Positions 1 to 9,626 of a stretch of DNA of 64,000 bases are shown one piece after another (the stretch's first letter is position 1; each line of letters begins with the position of its first letter). A program made the position numbers and the translations under genes. The notes beneath the pieces are model-generated. The model was not told the DNA's origin. It worked only from the letters and a program-made list of their open reading frames with translations, and did no database searches. This DNA comes from Flavobacterium sp. MDT1-60 (GTDB taxonomy: Bacteria > Bacteroidota > Bacteroidia > Flavobacteriales > Flavobacteriaceae). The stretch is taken from positions 5,084,001-5,148,000 of the forward strand of contig NZ_CP062159.1 in assembly GCF_014844035.1 (NCBI RefSeq). Direction: 5' to 3'.

Positions 1-220
1 TTATAAGGATTTTAAGTTTTTTTTCAATGTGCAAACCATAAATAACTTAGCACTTTCAAAATTTAGTGAGGATTAGAAACTTTAAAGTAAGAGTAATTTT
101 ATATTAAACAGATTTGCTTACTATTGAATTGTGAAGAACCCAATTTTTTTAATTAGAGGTTGGATTTAATTAATAAAAATCTTAATAATTATATTACTAT
201 TTTTGTAAAAACCATATATA

Positions 221-3200
221 ATGAAAAAGAGTTTTAAATACAATATCCTGATTAAGATAAATCTATACATAAAGAAAATAATTAATGAACTAGAAAAAGA
301 AAATAATAAAAGTCAAATAAATAAGTTTGAAGCCTTAACTCCTACTGACAATGCAACTGATAAAGAATTTTACTTTGTTGCCCTTAAAGAAGCCTTATTG
401 AATGATGATGTAAAAAATATTGCATTAACAGGAACATATGGTTCAGGAAAGAGCAGTATTATTAAAACATTTCAAAAAAATTATGATGAGTATGAATATT
501 TAAATATTTCTTTAGCATCCTTTAAAGATAAGATTGAGCCAAAAAATGATCAAAATGAAGAAAATTTAAACCGGTTAATTGAATTAAGTATACTTCAACA
601 GATTTTTTATAAAGAAAAGCATGATGAAATTCCTGATTCCAGGTTTAAAAGGATTAAGAATATCAGCAAAAAGAAAGTTTTACTTAATTCATTTCTATTT
701 TTAATTTGGTGTTTATCAATTGCATATCTGTTTAAACATCAACAAGTAGGTAAAGATTTTTCAGAGTTAAATACAATTTTACAAAGCCCTTATCTTAAAT
801 ATACATTCTTAATAATAAGCTTATTAGGATTGTATTTCATAGCTATTAAGCTTGTTAGAATATTTAATAATTCAAAACTTAACAAATTAAATATCCAAAG
901 TGCAGATATTGAAATTGGAGATAATAATGATAAATCAATATTAAATCATCACTTGGATGAGATACTTTACTTTTTTGAAGTTACTAAGTATGATACAGTT
1001 GTGATAGAAGATTTGGATAGATTTAATGATACAGAAATATTTACCAAGTTAAGAGAATTAAACAATTTGATAAATGGATCTAAACAAATTGGAAGAAAGA
1101 TAGTTTTCTTATATGCAATTAGAGATAACATGTTTCAAGATAAAGATAGAACCAAGTTTTTTGATTTTATTATTCCGGTAATACCAATAATTAATCCATC
1201 AAATTCAAATGAGATTATAAAAAACAAACTTTTAAAATTAAATTCTAAAAGCATTCCAAGTGAAGATTTTATAGATGATGTTTCTATCTTTATTGAAGAT
1301 ATGAGATTACTTATAAATATCTGTAATGAATACTCACTCTACAAAGATAATCTAGGTGAAAAATTAAATCAAAATAATCTGTTTGCTATAATTATTTACA
1401 AAAATTTATGCCCTGATGATTTTGCTGAATTGCATAATGGAAAGGGCAATATCTATAAATTGATTACAGATAAACCAAACTATATAAAAGATAAAATAGT
1501 AAATATTGACAAATCATTACTTGAATGTAGAACGCAAATAAAAAATATTGAAAATGAAAAAATTGCTGATATTGATGAATTAAAAGCCATCTATATACAA
1601 GAATTTAGAAAACAAAGGCCAGAAGCATTATCAATAAAATTGAATAACATAGATTATGATTTTACAAAGTTGTTTGATGAAGATGCTTTTGAATTATTAA
1701 GAACGCAGACAAAGTTAAAATACATATTTTTAAGCAACTATAATTATAATGCAAATTTATTTCAAAAGTCTGAAAATACTATTGACTTTTCATTTGAAAA
1801 AATTGAAAATGCAGTTAATGAAAAACATACTTATGATGAAAGGGAGCAACTAATCATTGATAAGGAAGAAAGCAAAATTAATAAGCTAAAACAGGAAATT
1901 GAAAAGTTAAATATTGAAAAAAGCGAAATCAAAACTTGGTCATTAAGACAGGTTCTTAATTCTATAGGTGTAGCAAGTATTTTTTCAACAATTGAAATAA
2001 AAAATAAAAAACTCATTTCTTATTTATTAGCAAATGGTTTTATTGATGAAAATTACTATGACTACATTTCATATTTTCATGAAGGTAGTATAACAAAACA
2101 AGATTGGGAATTTTTACAAAATGTAAAAAGTCAAATGAGTACTGAATTTGATTACAAATTAGTTAAACCCGATAATTTGATAAAGAAAATAACGGATAAA
2201 GAATTTGATAGAGAGATAATTTTAAATTTCAATTTATTAGATTATTTGTTAAAAAATAAATCAAATAATTCCAACAGGATTGAATCCATATTTAAGCTAT
2301 TATCAAATGGTAGTGAAAATACATTTAATTTCATAAAAGGATATATAGATAGTGGAGAAAATGAACAGGAGTTTATTAAACAAATCTGTAATAGTTGGAA
2401 AGGATTTTGGGGCTTTATAGAAGAAGAAAGTTTATTTACAGATGAAAAAAAGGATGAATACTTAAAATTGATATTAAAATATTCACACATTGAAGATATT
2501 AAAATGCAGAGTAAGAATTCTAAATTAGTTGAGTATTTAAATTCTAAAGATAATTTTTTAAGCTTTATAAATAATGAGCAACCACTAGATGAAATTGAAA
2601 AAATCATTATTGAACTCAATATAAAATTAGTTACTATTGAAAATCCAAGTATTAATGAAGAATTGTTTATGATCATATATAACAATAATTCATATTTAAT
2701 AAACAATAAAAACATCACAACAATTTTAAAACACTTTAAACAAGATATTTCTCAAATTGAAGTTGCAAACTACACTACAATTCAAAACTCTGATTGCAAA
2801 GAACTTAAGAGTTATATTGAAGAAAAAATTGATTTTTATTTAACTGAGGTATCATTAAAACTTCCTAATAATAATTTAGAAAGTGAAGATGATTATATTG
2901 ATTTACTTAACAATACTGATATTTCAACAAAAAAAATTATAGCATTAATTACTAAAATTAAAACATTAATAACTGATATTACTTCAATCAAAGTTGCTAG
3001 TGTTTCAAAAACTCTTTTGAGTGAATCTAAAATTAAACCTGAATGGAATAATTTGTATAAGTATTTTCAAGCTAATGACAAGAAACTGGATGATGCATTA
3101 GTAATTTTTTTAAACCATAAGGACAATTATGAAAAGCTTTCTAAAACTATGATAAGTGTTAGTAAAGGGGAAGATTATCCTATATTTAGGGAGCATATTT

Positions 3201-3883
3201 TACTTTGCAATGAGATAAGTGATGAATCCTATTCAAACATAATTAAAAGTGTATATTTTAGCAGAGACAAACTTGCATTTGAAAATTTATCTGCCTCTAA
3301 AGCAAAAGACCTTGTAAAATTTATTCTAACTCTTACAGTTGAAAATTATAATCTTTTAAGAGAACATTTTGAAAACCTCCACATTGAATTACTTTGTAAA
3401 AAACCAGAAACTTATATTACTGATTTTGAAAAATACGAGATAGATAATATGGATTTATTGTCATTACTAAATTCAAGTTCATTTTCAGTTAAACAAAAAA
3501 TAGAGATTATTTTAAAAGTTGATAATAGTTTAATATTTGAAAAAGTGGGCACTTCTGAGAAAGTTTGCGAAATACTTTCAGAAACTTCAAAATTAGAAAT
3601 TGAGTATGAATTCATTAAAAATCTATTTTCTAAATCAAAACATATTAGTAATAGGCTGAAAATCTTCAATATTTATTTCAAATATTTTTCAAAGTTAAAT
3701 ATTGATGAGTTGCTAAGTTTAATGCCAACACCATTTTCAACAATAACCAAGAAGGGTAAAAGACCAGAAATTGGAAAATCAGTCATTGAAATTGAATTTG
3801 CAAAAAACCTAAAGAATTTTGGCTATATATCTTCAATTAAGGAATCTGAAAACAATTTAAAAATTAATACTAAGCTAAAGTAA
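221..3883 (+). CDS. YobI-like membrane P-loop NTPase
   Basis: The 1220-residue protein has a Walker A motif (GTYGSGKSS, residues 71-79) preceded by the ALTPTD segment typical of YobI-type NTPases, and a Walker B motif VVIEDLDRF at about 259-267. Two hydrophobic segments at about 153-171 and 193-212 lie between Walker A and B, so the ATPase core is probably anchored at the inner membrane. The remaining 900 residues are Lys/Asn/Glu-rich and mostly helical, with a coiled-coil stretch near 535-575. YobI and KAP-type NTPases are suspected defence or stress ATPases, but the function here is unknown. The gene converges on the Hachiman operon with only 69 bases between stops. It has its own -7 box (TATTTTTG, 198-205) but no clear -33. 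A role in defence is inferred from location and family only. Confidence 0.75.
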   Translation: MKKSFKYNILIKINLYIKKIINELEKENNKSQINKFEALTPTDNATDKEFYFVALKEALLNDDVKNIALTGTYGSGKSSIIKTFQKNYDEYEYLNISLASFKDKIEPKNDQNEENLNRLIELSILQQIFYKEKHDEIPDSRFKRIKNISKKKVLLNSFLFLIWCLSIAYLFKHQQVGKDFSELNTILQSPYLKYTFLIISLLGLYFIAIKLVRIFNNSKLNKLNIQSADIEIGDNNDKSILNHHLDEILYFFEVTKYDTVVIEDLDRFNDTEIFTKLRELNNLINGSKQIGRKIVFLYAIRDNMFQDKDRTKFFDFIIPVIPIINPSNSNEIIKNKLLKLNSKSIPSEDFIDDVSIFIEDMRLLINICNEYSLYKDNLGEKLNQNNLFAIIIYKNLCPDDFAELHNGKGNIYKLITDKPNYIKDKIVNIDKSLLECRTQIKNIENEKIADIDELKAIYIQEFRKQRPEALSIKLNNIDYDFTKLFDEDAFELLRTQTKLKYIFLSNYNYNANLFQKSENTIDFSFEKIENAVNEKHTYDEREQLIIDKEESKINKLKQEIEKLNIEKSEIKTWSLRQVLNSIGVASIFSTIEIKNKKLISYLLANGFIDENYYDYISYFHEGSITKQDWEFLQNVKSQMSTEFDYKLVKPDNLIKKITDKEFDREIILNFNLLDYLLKNKSNNSNRIESIFKLLSNGSENTFNFIKGYIDSGENEQEFIKQICNSWKGFWGFIEEESLFTDEKKDEYLKLILKYSHIEDIKMQSKNSKLVEYLNSKDNFLSFINNEQPLDEIEKIIIELNIKLVTIENPSINEELFMIIYNNNSYLINNKNITTILKHFKQDISQIEVANYTTIQNSDCKELKSYIEEKIDFYLTEVSLKLPNNNLESEDDYIDLLNNTDISTKKIIALITKIKTLITDITSIKVASVSKTLLSESKIKPEWNNLYKYFQANDKKLDDALVIFLNHKDNYEKLSKTMISVSKGEDYPIFREHILLCNEISDESYSNIIKSVYFSRDKLAFENLSASKAKDLVKFILTLTVENYNLLREHFENLHIELLCKKPETYITDFEKYEIDNMDLLSLLNSSSFSVKQKIEIILKVDNSLIFEKVGTSEKVCEILSETSKLEIEYEFIKNLFSKSKHISNRLKIFNIYFKYFSKLNIDELLSLMPTPFSTITKKGKRPEIGKSVIEIEFAKNLKNFGYISSIKESENNLKINTKLK

Positions 3884-3952
3884 TTTAGTTCATTTTAACC
3901 TACTAAAATCCTTACTCAACACGATCTTTTACAATAATTTTATTTGCAGACA

Positions 3953-6154
3953 TTAATTATTGATTAGCTTATTTCTTTCATAATTAATAAATATGGGGTT
4001 TTCATAAATTTTGTCTTCTTTAATCCTCTTAATAACCTCATCTTGTGACAGATGAGGAGGTAATAGTTTTTCTAATTTTCTAATTGCAGAACTTGGAACA
4101 CCAAATTCAGCCAATATAGTTAAATTATCTGCTAAAAAATCATTTTCAATTAAACTTGAAAAATAACTGTAGTTACCAGAACGCAAACCTTTTTCATTGC
4201 AAACAAACTCTTGCAATGAGTTTATAACTGCTAACCATTTAGGGACTTTATACTCAAACCAGTGTTTAAGTGTTTGGAAACTCTGCATAATAGCATCATC
4301 TCTCACTTCTTCATCACTTTTCATCTGATTGATATTTAATTTTCTTAGGTAACTATAAGTATTTTCAACCAAATTCCAAATACTTTGATTATACCCATAA
4401 ATTTGAGTTACTGTTATTAATCCTCTTAAAGTCATTTGTCCTCCAGTTTCACTTTCTTTTCTTAGATTATTCCAAGCAAGTTCTAAAACATAACTCAATT
4501 GTTCTTTATTTGGATATCTATTCCATGCTATAATGTTATATTTTGAAATTATATCATTCCTCAATTGTTCAATAATACTTCTTTGGCCCGATACATGAAC
4601 ACCGTTATTTTTAATAACTTCTTTTTCTGAATATGGGATATCAACAATTGATTTGTATTGGTCACTATAAATATCTTTTACTTCATCTTGATCTAAATTT
4701 ATCAAAATTTCATCAGATATTGGATTTTGTTCAAAAAAGGGTATATCAATAATTATTTGTGTGTTTTTAGGAATAGGATTAAAATTATAGATATTTCCTT
4801 TGTAATGAATCATTAGTCTTCCTGCTCTGCCTTTTATGTTTGAGTAGTCAAAAAAATCAATTGCTGTATTTCTTCCTTTAGTTGAATCGTAAAAAATAAT
4901 ATTTTTAGCGCTTGTATTAACCCCTTCAATGATAGTTGTTGTACAAAATAAAAAATTTAAAAATTCATTATTAAAATAATCTATTATTGACGTTGTTATA
5001 TGTTTTTGCAAAGCTCCATCATGGATGCCAATTTTATTATTTAGCAACTTTATTAAACTCCAATTTTCCGAAATATTTTCTTTAATCCATTCAATTATAT
5101 CTAAAGTAACATCTGATTCTAACTCTCCATTTTCAATTAAATATTTACAAAATTTCATGGATAATGATCTTACTCTGTTTGGAGAGGAACAATATATTAT
5201 GGTTTGTTCATTCTTTTTTGAAATCAATAAATCAAATAGGGTTTTTTCCTTAAATTCTACAGCTTCTTTGTAGCCCTTTTTTAGATGATGGGTAGTTTTC
5301 TCAAAAATCTCCTTGTTAGGAGTGTAATAGTCAAAGACCTTTGTGTCAACTAAACTCGATTTAGTAACATAAAAAATTGCATTGTACTTTTCAACAAATC
5401 CATCTGAAATACCATCTATATTAGGTCCAAGTAAATAAAATTTAGAATTAAATTTTTTAATAATATAATGGAATGCATTATTTAGAGAATCAGCTCTTTC
5501 GTCATCTCTATTAGTACTTAGCTTATAAAATTCATCAATAATTAAAAAATCAATATTTGGAAAACTCTTATATTCATTAACTCTTTCAGCAGTAAATAAA
5601 AATAAATTTCCTTTATCAATGCTGGCTTCTTGAGAAGTTCTAACTATGATTTTATAGAATTCATCATATTTTAAAAGTTTTCTTCTTGTCTCATCTAAAA
5701 GAGCTAAAGTAGGCTGTATTATAATAATATTTTTAAATTTTCTCGAGGCAACAAATTCTTCAATAAGAAGACTTTTCCCAAAACTTGTAGGTGCACTAAC
5801 AATAACATTTTTTTCAGAATTCAATAAAGACAATAAATGCTTTTGATCTTCATGTAAAAATTTATCTACATTGTTAGAATAATGATATTCCTTTCTTATT
5901 AACGAATCTGTAGATTCTAGACTCAAATTCTCTTTTTTAAGATATGGATAAAATCCAACAGCTTCAACTAAATCGCTTAATATTAAATCTAATTTTTTAT
6001 CAAATTTATTCCTGTTGTTAAGAACATTGATTATTATTTTTTGAGCTTTTTGCTCATCTTCAACTATGAACTGAGAGCACAATTTATAAACCTCAAATGT
6101 TTCCTCTAGATTAAATGAGTCTTTTATTTCGATATTTTCAATAAGTTCTTCCAT
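3953..6154 (-). CDS. hamB: HamB, helicase subunit of Hachiman anti-phage system
   Basis: The 733-residue protein is a superfamily 2 helicase. Motif I is SAPTSFGKS (residues 120-128), the DExx box is IIDEFY (205-210), and TTTIIEGVN and the arginine-finger motif GRAGR follow in the second RecA domain, in the usual order. The N-terminal 110 residues and C-terminal 230 residues are helical and lack recognised motifs. The start ATG shares one base with the stop of the upstream DUF1837 gene, so the two are translationally coupled. A DUF1837 gene followed by such a helicase is the defining gene pair of Hachiman, in which HamB senses and moves on damaged or phage DNA and controls the HamA nuclease. 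The assignment rests on the pair; the helicase alone could only be called SF2. Confidence 0.88.
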   Translation of the reverse strand: MEELIENIEIKDSFNLEETFEVYKLCSQFIVEDEQKAQKIIINVLNNRNKFDKKLDLILSDLVEAVGFYPYLKKENLSLESTDSLIRKEYHYSNNVDKFLHEDQKHLLSLLNSEKNVIVSAPTSFGKSLLIEEFVASRKFKNIIIIQPTLALLDETRRKLLKYDEFYKIIVRTSQEASIDKGNLFLFTAERVNEYKSFPNIDFLIIDEFYKLSTNRDDERADSLNNAFHYIIKKFNSKFYLLGPNIDGISDGFVEKYNAIFYVTKSSLVDTKVFDYYTPNKEIFEKTTHHLKKGYKEAVEFKEKTLFDLLISKKNEQTIIYCSSPNRVRSLSMKFCKYLIENGELESDVTLDIIEWIKENISENWSLIKLLNNKIGIHDGALQKHITTSIIDYFNNEFLNFLFCTTTIIEGVNTSAKNIIFYDSTKGRNTAIDFFDYSNIKGRAGRLMIHYKGNIYNFNPIPKNTQIIIDIPFFEQNPISDEILINLDQDEVKDIYSDQYKSIVDIPYSEKEVIKNNGVHVSGQRSIIEQLRNDIISKYNIIAWNRYPNKEQLSYVLELAWNNLRKESETGGQMTLRGLITVTQIYGYNQSIWNLVENTYSYLRKLNINQMKSDEEVRDDAIMQSFQTLKHWFEYKVPKWLAVINSLQEFVCNEKGLRSGNYSYFSSLIENDFLADNLTILAEFGVPSSAIRKLEKLLPPHLSQDEVIKRIKEDKIYENPIFINYERNKLINN

Positions 6155-7092
6155 TATTCAGATAAAGCTTGAAGCAGAGATAATTTTTTATGCAGTCCTT
6201 TGACCAAATCAACTTTATTTTGTACTGGAAAAAGAATTAAAATTATATTTAATTTTGTTTTGAGTGGATGGTTATGATTATTATCAAAATATTCTTTTAA
6301 TTCTCTCATTTGATTGATATAAGCATCAATAAACTCTGCTGATGTTTCATCATCGTAATCAGAAAAAAGATTAGAATTAAAGGTACATAAAAGAGGTATA
6401 TTAATTGTGTCCAATTGATCAATCAGTTTTGTTGATTTAGACATTAAATCAATCCAATAATCTTTTTCAGGTATATTATCAAAGTGTTTAATTTTCTTTG
6501 AAATAATAAGGAATTCTGAATTCAAGTAATCACTTTTAAAATGCTCATCGATATCTTTAATTAAAGCTTTTATTCCTCTTTTACCATCTAAATATAATTT
6601 TGATTCCCCTAACCAAAGAGTTTTTGTTTCTTCTTGAATATGTACAGCATCAAAACCGTGCACAGTATGACCAAACGAATCTTTAAAATAAATTTTAGAA
6701 AGTAATGGGGTTGTTTTATGAAAATCTCTCAATAGTAGATGCAATATTAATTCCCCAAACTCACCCCGTCTTAAATACTTATCATTTACATCATCATCAA
6801 TACTACTATTTATATCACATAAATCTTTTATTTTTTGAAAAGAATCAATTTTGTAAATTGATTTTGCAGCTTCTGAAAGTTTAGATAAAATCTCTGTATT
6901 AGGAGTTTCTGTACCTTCATGATAACCAAATGCAAATTCATGTATAACATCTGTTAATTTCTCAATTAAAGATTTTATTCTATATTCTTTTATTCCTTTA
7001 TCATTTATATCAAATCCAACTAAAAAAGTACTAAGTTCCACCTCATTGATTTTATGAGATATGATTTTTTCAGAATTAAATGGTGTTGCCAT
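6154..7092 (-). CDS. hamA: HamA, DUF1837 effector nuclease of Hachiman
   Basis: The 312-residue protein matches DUF1837. The likely PD-(D/E)xK active site is visible as RRGEFGE (E111 or E114), GFDAVHI (D148) and LWLGESKLY (E163, K165), with the spacing expected of this nuclease fold. HamA is the DNA-degrading effector held inactive by HamB until infection. It is first in the operon, and hamB follows with a one-base overlap. The catalytic residues all appear present, so the system looks intact. A flavobacterial -7 box on the minus strand and an inverted repeat lie upstream. Length fits known HamA proteins. Confidence 0.88.
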   Translation of the reverse strand: MATPFNSEKIISHKINEVELSTFLVGFDINDKGIKEYRIKSLIEKLTDVIHEFAFGYHEGTETPNTEILSKLSEAAKSIYKIDSFQKIKDLCDINSSIDDDVNDKYLRRGEFGELILHLLLRDFHKTTPLLSKIYFKDSFGHTVHGFDAVHIQEETKTLWLGESKLYLDGKRGIKALIKDIDEHFKSDYLNSEFLIISKKIKHFDNIPEKDYWIDLMSKSTKLIDQLDTINIPLLCTFNSNLFSDYDDETSAEFIDAYINQMRELKEYFDNNHNHPLKTKLNIILILFPVQNKVDLVKGLHKKLSLLQALSE

Positions 7093-7159
7093 AATTGAAA
7101 ATAATTAAGCTTACAATAAAGTATTTTTTTAAAATTATTAAGAAATACCTCTTAATAAA

Positions 7160-7203
7160 CAAATGTATCAATTATTTAATATTGAATACAGGTATAAATA
7201 CCT
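7160..7203 (-). promoter_or_regulatory. Putative hamA promoter region with inverted repeat
   Basis: On the minus strand a -7 type box TACATTTG covers 7167-7160, about 70 bases before the hamA ATG. Just upstream, AGGTATAAATACCT (7190-7203) is a perfect 6-bp inverted repeat with a 2-base centre. No TTG lies at the ideal -33 position. The inverted repeat could bind a regulator, but this is inference from symmetry only. Confidence 0.35.
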
Positions 7204-7622
7204 ATTCTACTAACAAAAAAAAATAAAAAAAAATTAGATGCAACAACTTTACTCAAGCGTATTCCACCTCAAAAAGAGCACCGCCACTTTGTAGCAATTT
7301 AAATATCCCCCAACTTGTTTGTAGGGAAAATAAAAAATTGCCCGAATAATATATTATTGTACTATGCACACACTGCACTTTTATGGTCAGTATAGTAAGT
7401 ATAATCATGTCACATATGATTTTAGGTTTATTTCTATTCTATGCTTATTCTGCACTCAAGAGTACTAAGTTTACTTTGCTATTTATGTCAGGTTCCATTC
7501 AAGTGTCTTAATTCATCTAATTATCTCACTAAATACCCTCACTTATTCTGAGCAATGACATATTTATTGCTCTGATTTAAATGATGTTTTAAATCATGAA
7601 TTCTCAACTCAAAAATAAAAAC
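7204..7622. other. Intergenic spacer between hamA and the RadC-associated gene
   Basis: About 420 bases with no convincing open reading frame, tRNA remnant or terminator. The base composition is less AT-rich around 7255-7330 than in the flanking DNA, and it may hold the 5' leader of the next gene or a decayed fragment. I see nothing that can be named. Confidence 0.5.
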
Positions 7623-8027
7623 ATGGTAAGAATTGTAAACTATCAAAAAAGACAAACAGAGGAAGGCAAACCATTCTTTGTATTAGAAATCCAAAGTGGA
7701 ATTGAAATGGTATTAAGTACTAAAACTGGTCAATACTATGCCACAGCCAAAAGAGCAAATATTTCTTCAACATTTGATGAAGAAACCTGCAAAGCTTTAT
7801 TAGGTACTGATATGCCAGGGAATATTAGAAAAATGGATTCCGAGCCTTACGAATATACTGTAAGAGAAACAGGGGAAATCATAATGTTAACACATAGATA
7901 TGTGTATCAACCAGAGATAAATAATCCTATTCCCACTAGTTCCAAAGGAGAGTCATTTGAAAGTGACTTTGCTACTAAAATAGAAACATTTTCTAGAAAT
8001 GGTCATTTAGCTAGTATGTCAATCTGA
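7623..8027 (+). CDS. Small conserved partner of RadC in Bacteroidota islands, function unknown
   Basis: This 134-residue protein (start MVRIVNYQKRQTEEGK; an ATG at 7596 would add nine residues) belongs, from memory of similar sequences, to a family found just before RadC/JAB genes in flavobacterial mobile islands. It has no catalytic motif that I recognise. It is soluble, with an alternating strand pattern in the first 70 residues that suggests a small beta-rich domain. It precedes radC by 78 bases on the same strand. The function is unknown; its value is as a marker of an integrated element. Confidence 0.6.
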   Translation: MVRIVNYQKRQTEEGKPFFVLEIQSGIEMVLSTKTGQYYATAKRANISSTFDEETCKALLGTDMPGNIRKMDSEPYEYTVRETGEIIMLTHRYVYQPEINNPIPTSSKGESFESDFATKIETFSRNGHLASMSI

Positions 8028-8104
8028 TTAAACTAATTTAAAGTGTCCCTTTTTGTATTATACTATATATGCTCAGTTACAAAAAAGGACACTTTTCATT
8101 CATT

Positions 8105-8539
8105 ATGGAAGTAGCAGAAATAAAAGTTTCCTATTCAAATAATAATCTTGAAAGGATAAAAGTAACAAATAGCCAAATTTTGTATTATCTGGTTTTGAAG
8201 CAGTGGGATTTAGACCTAATAGAATTTCAAGAAGAAGTAAAAATTGTACTTCTTAATAGAGCTAATATAGTCCTAGGACTATATGAAATGTCCAAGGGAG
8301 GTACGTCAGGAACTGTTGTAGATATTAAAATAATTCTTGGTATAGCGTTAAAATGTAATGCCTCGAGTATTGTAATAGCTCATAATCATCCAAGTGGGAG
8401 TTTGGAACCTAGTGAGCCTGATAAATCAATTACAAAAAAACTTAAAGAAGCTTGCAAATTATTAGACTTAAACCTCCTAGACCATTTAATTATTACCAGA
8501 CAAGGGTATTATAGCTTTAGTGATAATCTACTATTATAA
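8105..8539 (+). CDS. radC: RadC/JAB domain protein
   Basis: The protein carries the JAMM signature HNHPSGSLEPSEPD with an upstream catalytic Glu region, marking it as a RadC-family MPN(+) domain protein of about 144 residues. This short form has only the JAB domain and lacks the helix-hairpin-helix N-terminus of full RadC. The start at 8105 (MEVAEIKVSY) is preferred over 8069, because the extra twelve residues overlap what looks like an untranslated leader. Short RadC proteins are typical of Bacteroidota islands and phages. Their role is uncertain; an island or DNA-metabolism function is inferred, and no classical DNA repair role has been proven. Confidence 0.85.
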   Translation: MEVAEIKVSYSNNNLERIKVTNSQILYYLVLKQWDLDLIEFQEEVKIVLLNRANIVLGLYEMSKGGTSGTVVDIKIILGIALKCNASSIVIAHNHPSGSLEPSEPDKSITKKLKEACKLLDLNLLDHLIITRQGYYSFSDNLLL

Positions 8540-8668
8540 ACTCCTAGGACATATGGAAATGTTGAGGTCTTACTATAAAGTAAAAGTGTATGCGTGTTAT
8601 TACTTGATTGTATTTAATATAAAATGCACTTTTTACTTTTATACAATACATATATAAATAGCCAAATT

Positions 8669-8914
8669 TTATACTGTAGGAGGTTCAAATTTAACGAGCT
8701 CTTCTAATGGTACTTCTAAAGCTTGGCTTATTCTGTACAAAGTATAAATGGTAGGATTAGTTCTCCCTGATTCAATTCTTGAAATATTGGTAGTGTCAAT
8801 ATCTCCTTCAATTTGACCTACTAAGTCAACTTGAGACAAACCTTTGCTTAATCTTAAGGTTTGAATTCTTTTACCAACATTTTTAAGTAAATCTGACTTT
8901 TCCACACTTGACAT
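8669..8914 (-). CDS. XRE-family helix-turn-helix repressor
   Basis: An 81-residue single-domain Cro/C1-type HTH protein. The helix-turn-helix is visible in RIQTLRLSKGLSQVDLVGQI, followed by TTNISRIESGRTNPTIYTL and a hydrophobic C-terminal helix, the usual pattern. The ATG at 8914 is chosen; a TTG three codons upstream lies inside a palindrome that looks like the operator. It is divergent from the gene at 8988, so it probably controls itself and that small gene set. Such repressors commonly guard island or toxin-antitoxin functions. Confidence 0.85.
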   Translation of the reverse strand: MSSVEKSDLLKNVGKRIQTLRLSKGLSQVDLVGQIEGDIDTTNISRIESGRTNPTIYTLYRISQALEVPLEELVKFEPPTV

Positions 8915-8930
8915 ATTTGACAAGTCAAAT
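8915..8930. promoter_or_regulatory. Palindromic operator next to the XRE repressor start
   Basis: ATTTGACAAGTCAAAT is a perfect 7-bp inverted repeat with a 2-base centre. It abuts the repressor ATG on one side and lies 57 bases from the divergent gene at 8988 on the other. Position and symmetry fit an autoregulatory operator for a dimeric XRE repressor. Confidence 0.6.
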
Positions 8931-8987
8931 CAAGTGGTTATATTTGTTTTAATTAATGCCATATATGGCAACTTTAAAAACTTACAT

Positions 8988-9626
8988 ATGGGAAGATGGG
9001 AATACAAACTTCAGCATCAAAAACATCAAGATTACTATGAGATAATGAAAGACCATTTGGGAATTGAGCCTGAATTTCGAGATCTGATTAGTTATAGAAT
9101 TATAGCAACATCAGAAAGTGAGGTTAAAAAGTGTTTTGAGTATTATAAAGAAGGATGGGCATTATTAGGCAAAGACACATCAAATTATTCCGAAGTTTAT
9201 GATGAGTTTTTTAATGTAGAAGAATCTAGATATGTCATGAGCACTGAAGAAATCTTAAAAGCAAATGATAATATCGTAGAGCATGCTAGAGACTCAAATT
9301 TAGTAGTAGATAATAGAAAACAAAATATTATTCATTTTGATATTGATGAAGAGGATACAAAACCAAAAACACTTAGATGTATTAAGTGTAATAAGCTGTT
9401 TAATACTATAAGTAATAACACATGTAATAGCTGTAAAAAGGAAGAAGATAATTTTAAATGGTTTAATCCTTTTTCATTTAATGGAGCTTTGTATCTAGGA
9501 ATTGCAGGAACAGTTATTTACATAATTTACAACAATGTATCAATTTCTTATAGTGGTTTTCTAATTTTAGGAGGATTGGCACTTTTTGCTTTTCTGTATT
9601 TTCAAGATAACTATAAAAAGAAATGA
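8988..9626 (+). CDS. Unknown zinc-ribbon membrane protein
   Basis: A 212-residue protein not matched to a named family. Residues 1-120 are polar and helical. A CxxC...CxxC zinc ribbon (CIKC and CNSC) sits at about 131-150, followed by two hydrophobic segments near 168-183 and 187-204. It therefore looks like a cytosolic domain attached through a ribbon to the inner membrane. The start at MGRWEYK (8988) is preferred over an in-frame GTG near 8934 inside the divergent control region. The stop overlaps the next ATG by four bases, so the two genes are probably coupled. Divergence from an XRE repressor suggests controlled expression. Confidence 0.55.
   Translation: MGRWEYKLQHQKHQDYYEIMKDHLGIEPEFRDLISYRIIATSESEVKKCFEYYKEGWALLGKDTSNYSEVYDEFFNVEESRYVMSTEEILKANDNIVEHARDSNLVVDNRKQNIIHFDIDEEDTKPKTLRCIKCNKLFNTISNNTCNSCKKEEDNFKWFNPFSFNGALYLGIAGTVIYIIYNNVSISYSGFLILGGLALFAFLYFQDNYKKK

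Noticed and set aside
2242..2718. A 158-residue minus-strand reading frame inside the YobI-like gene
   Set aside because: It is a shadow of the plus-strand coding sequence with low-complexity composition and no neighbours.
8069..8104. Upstream start for radC at 8069
   Set aside because: The added residues are not typical of the family; the ATG at 8105 starts the conserved region.
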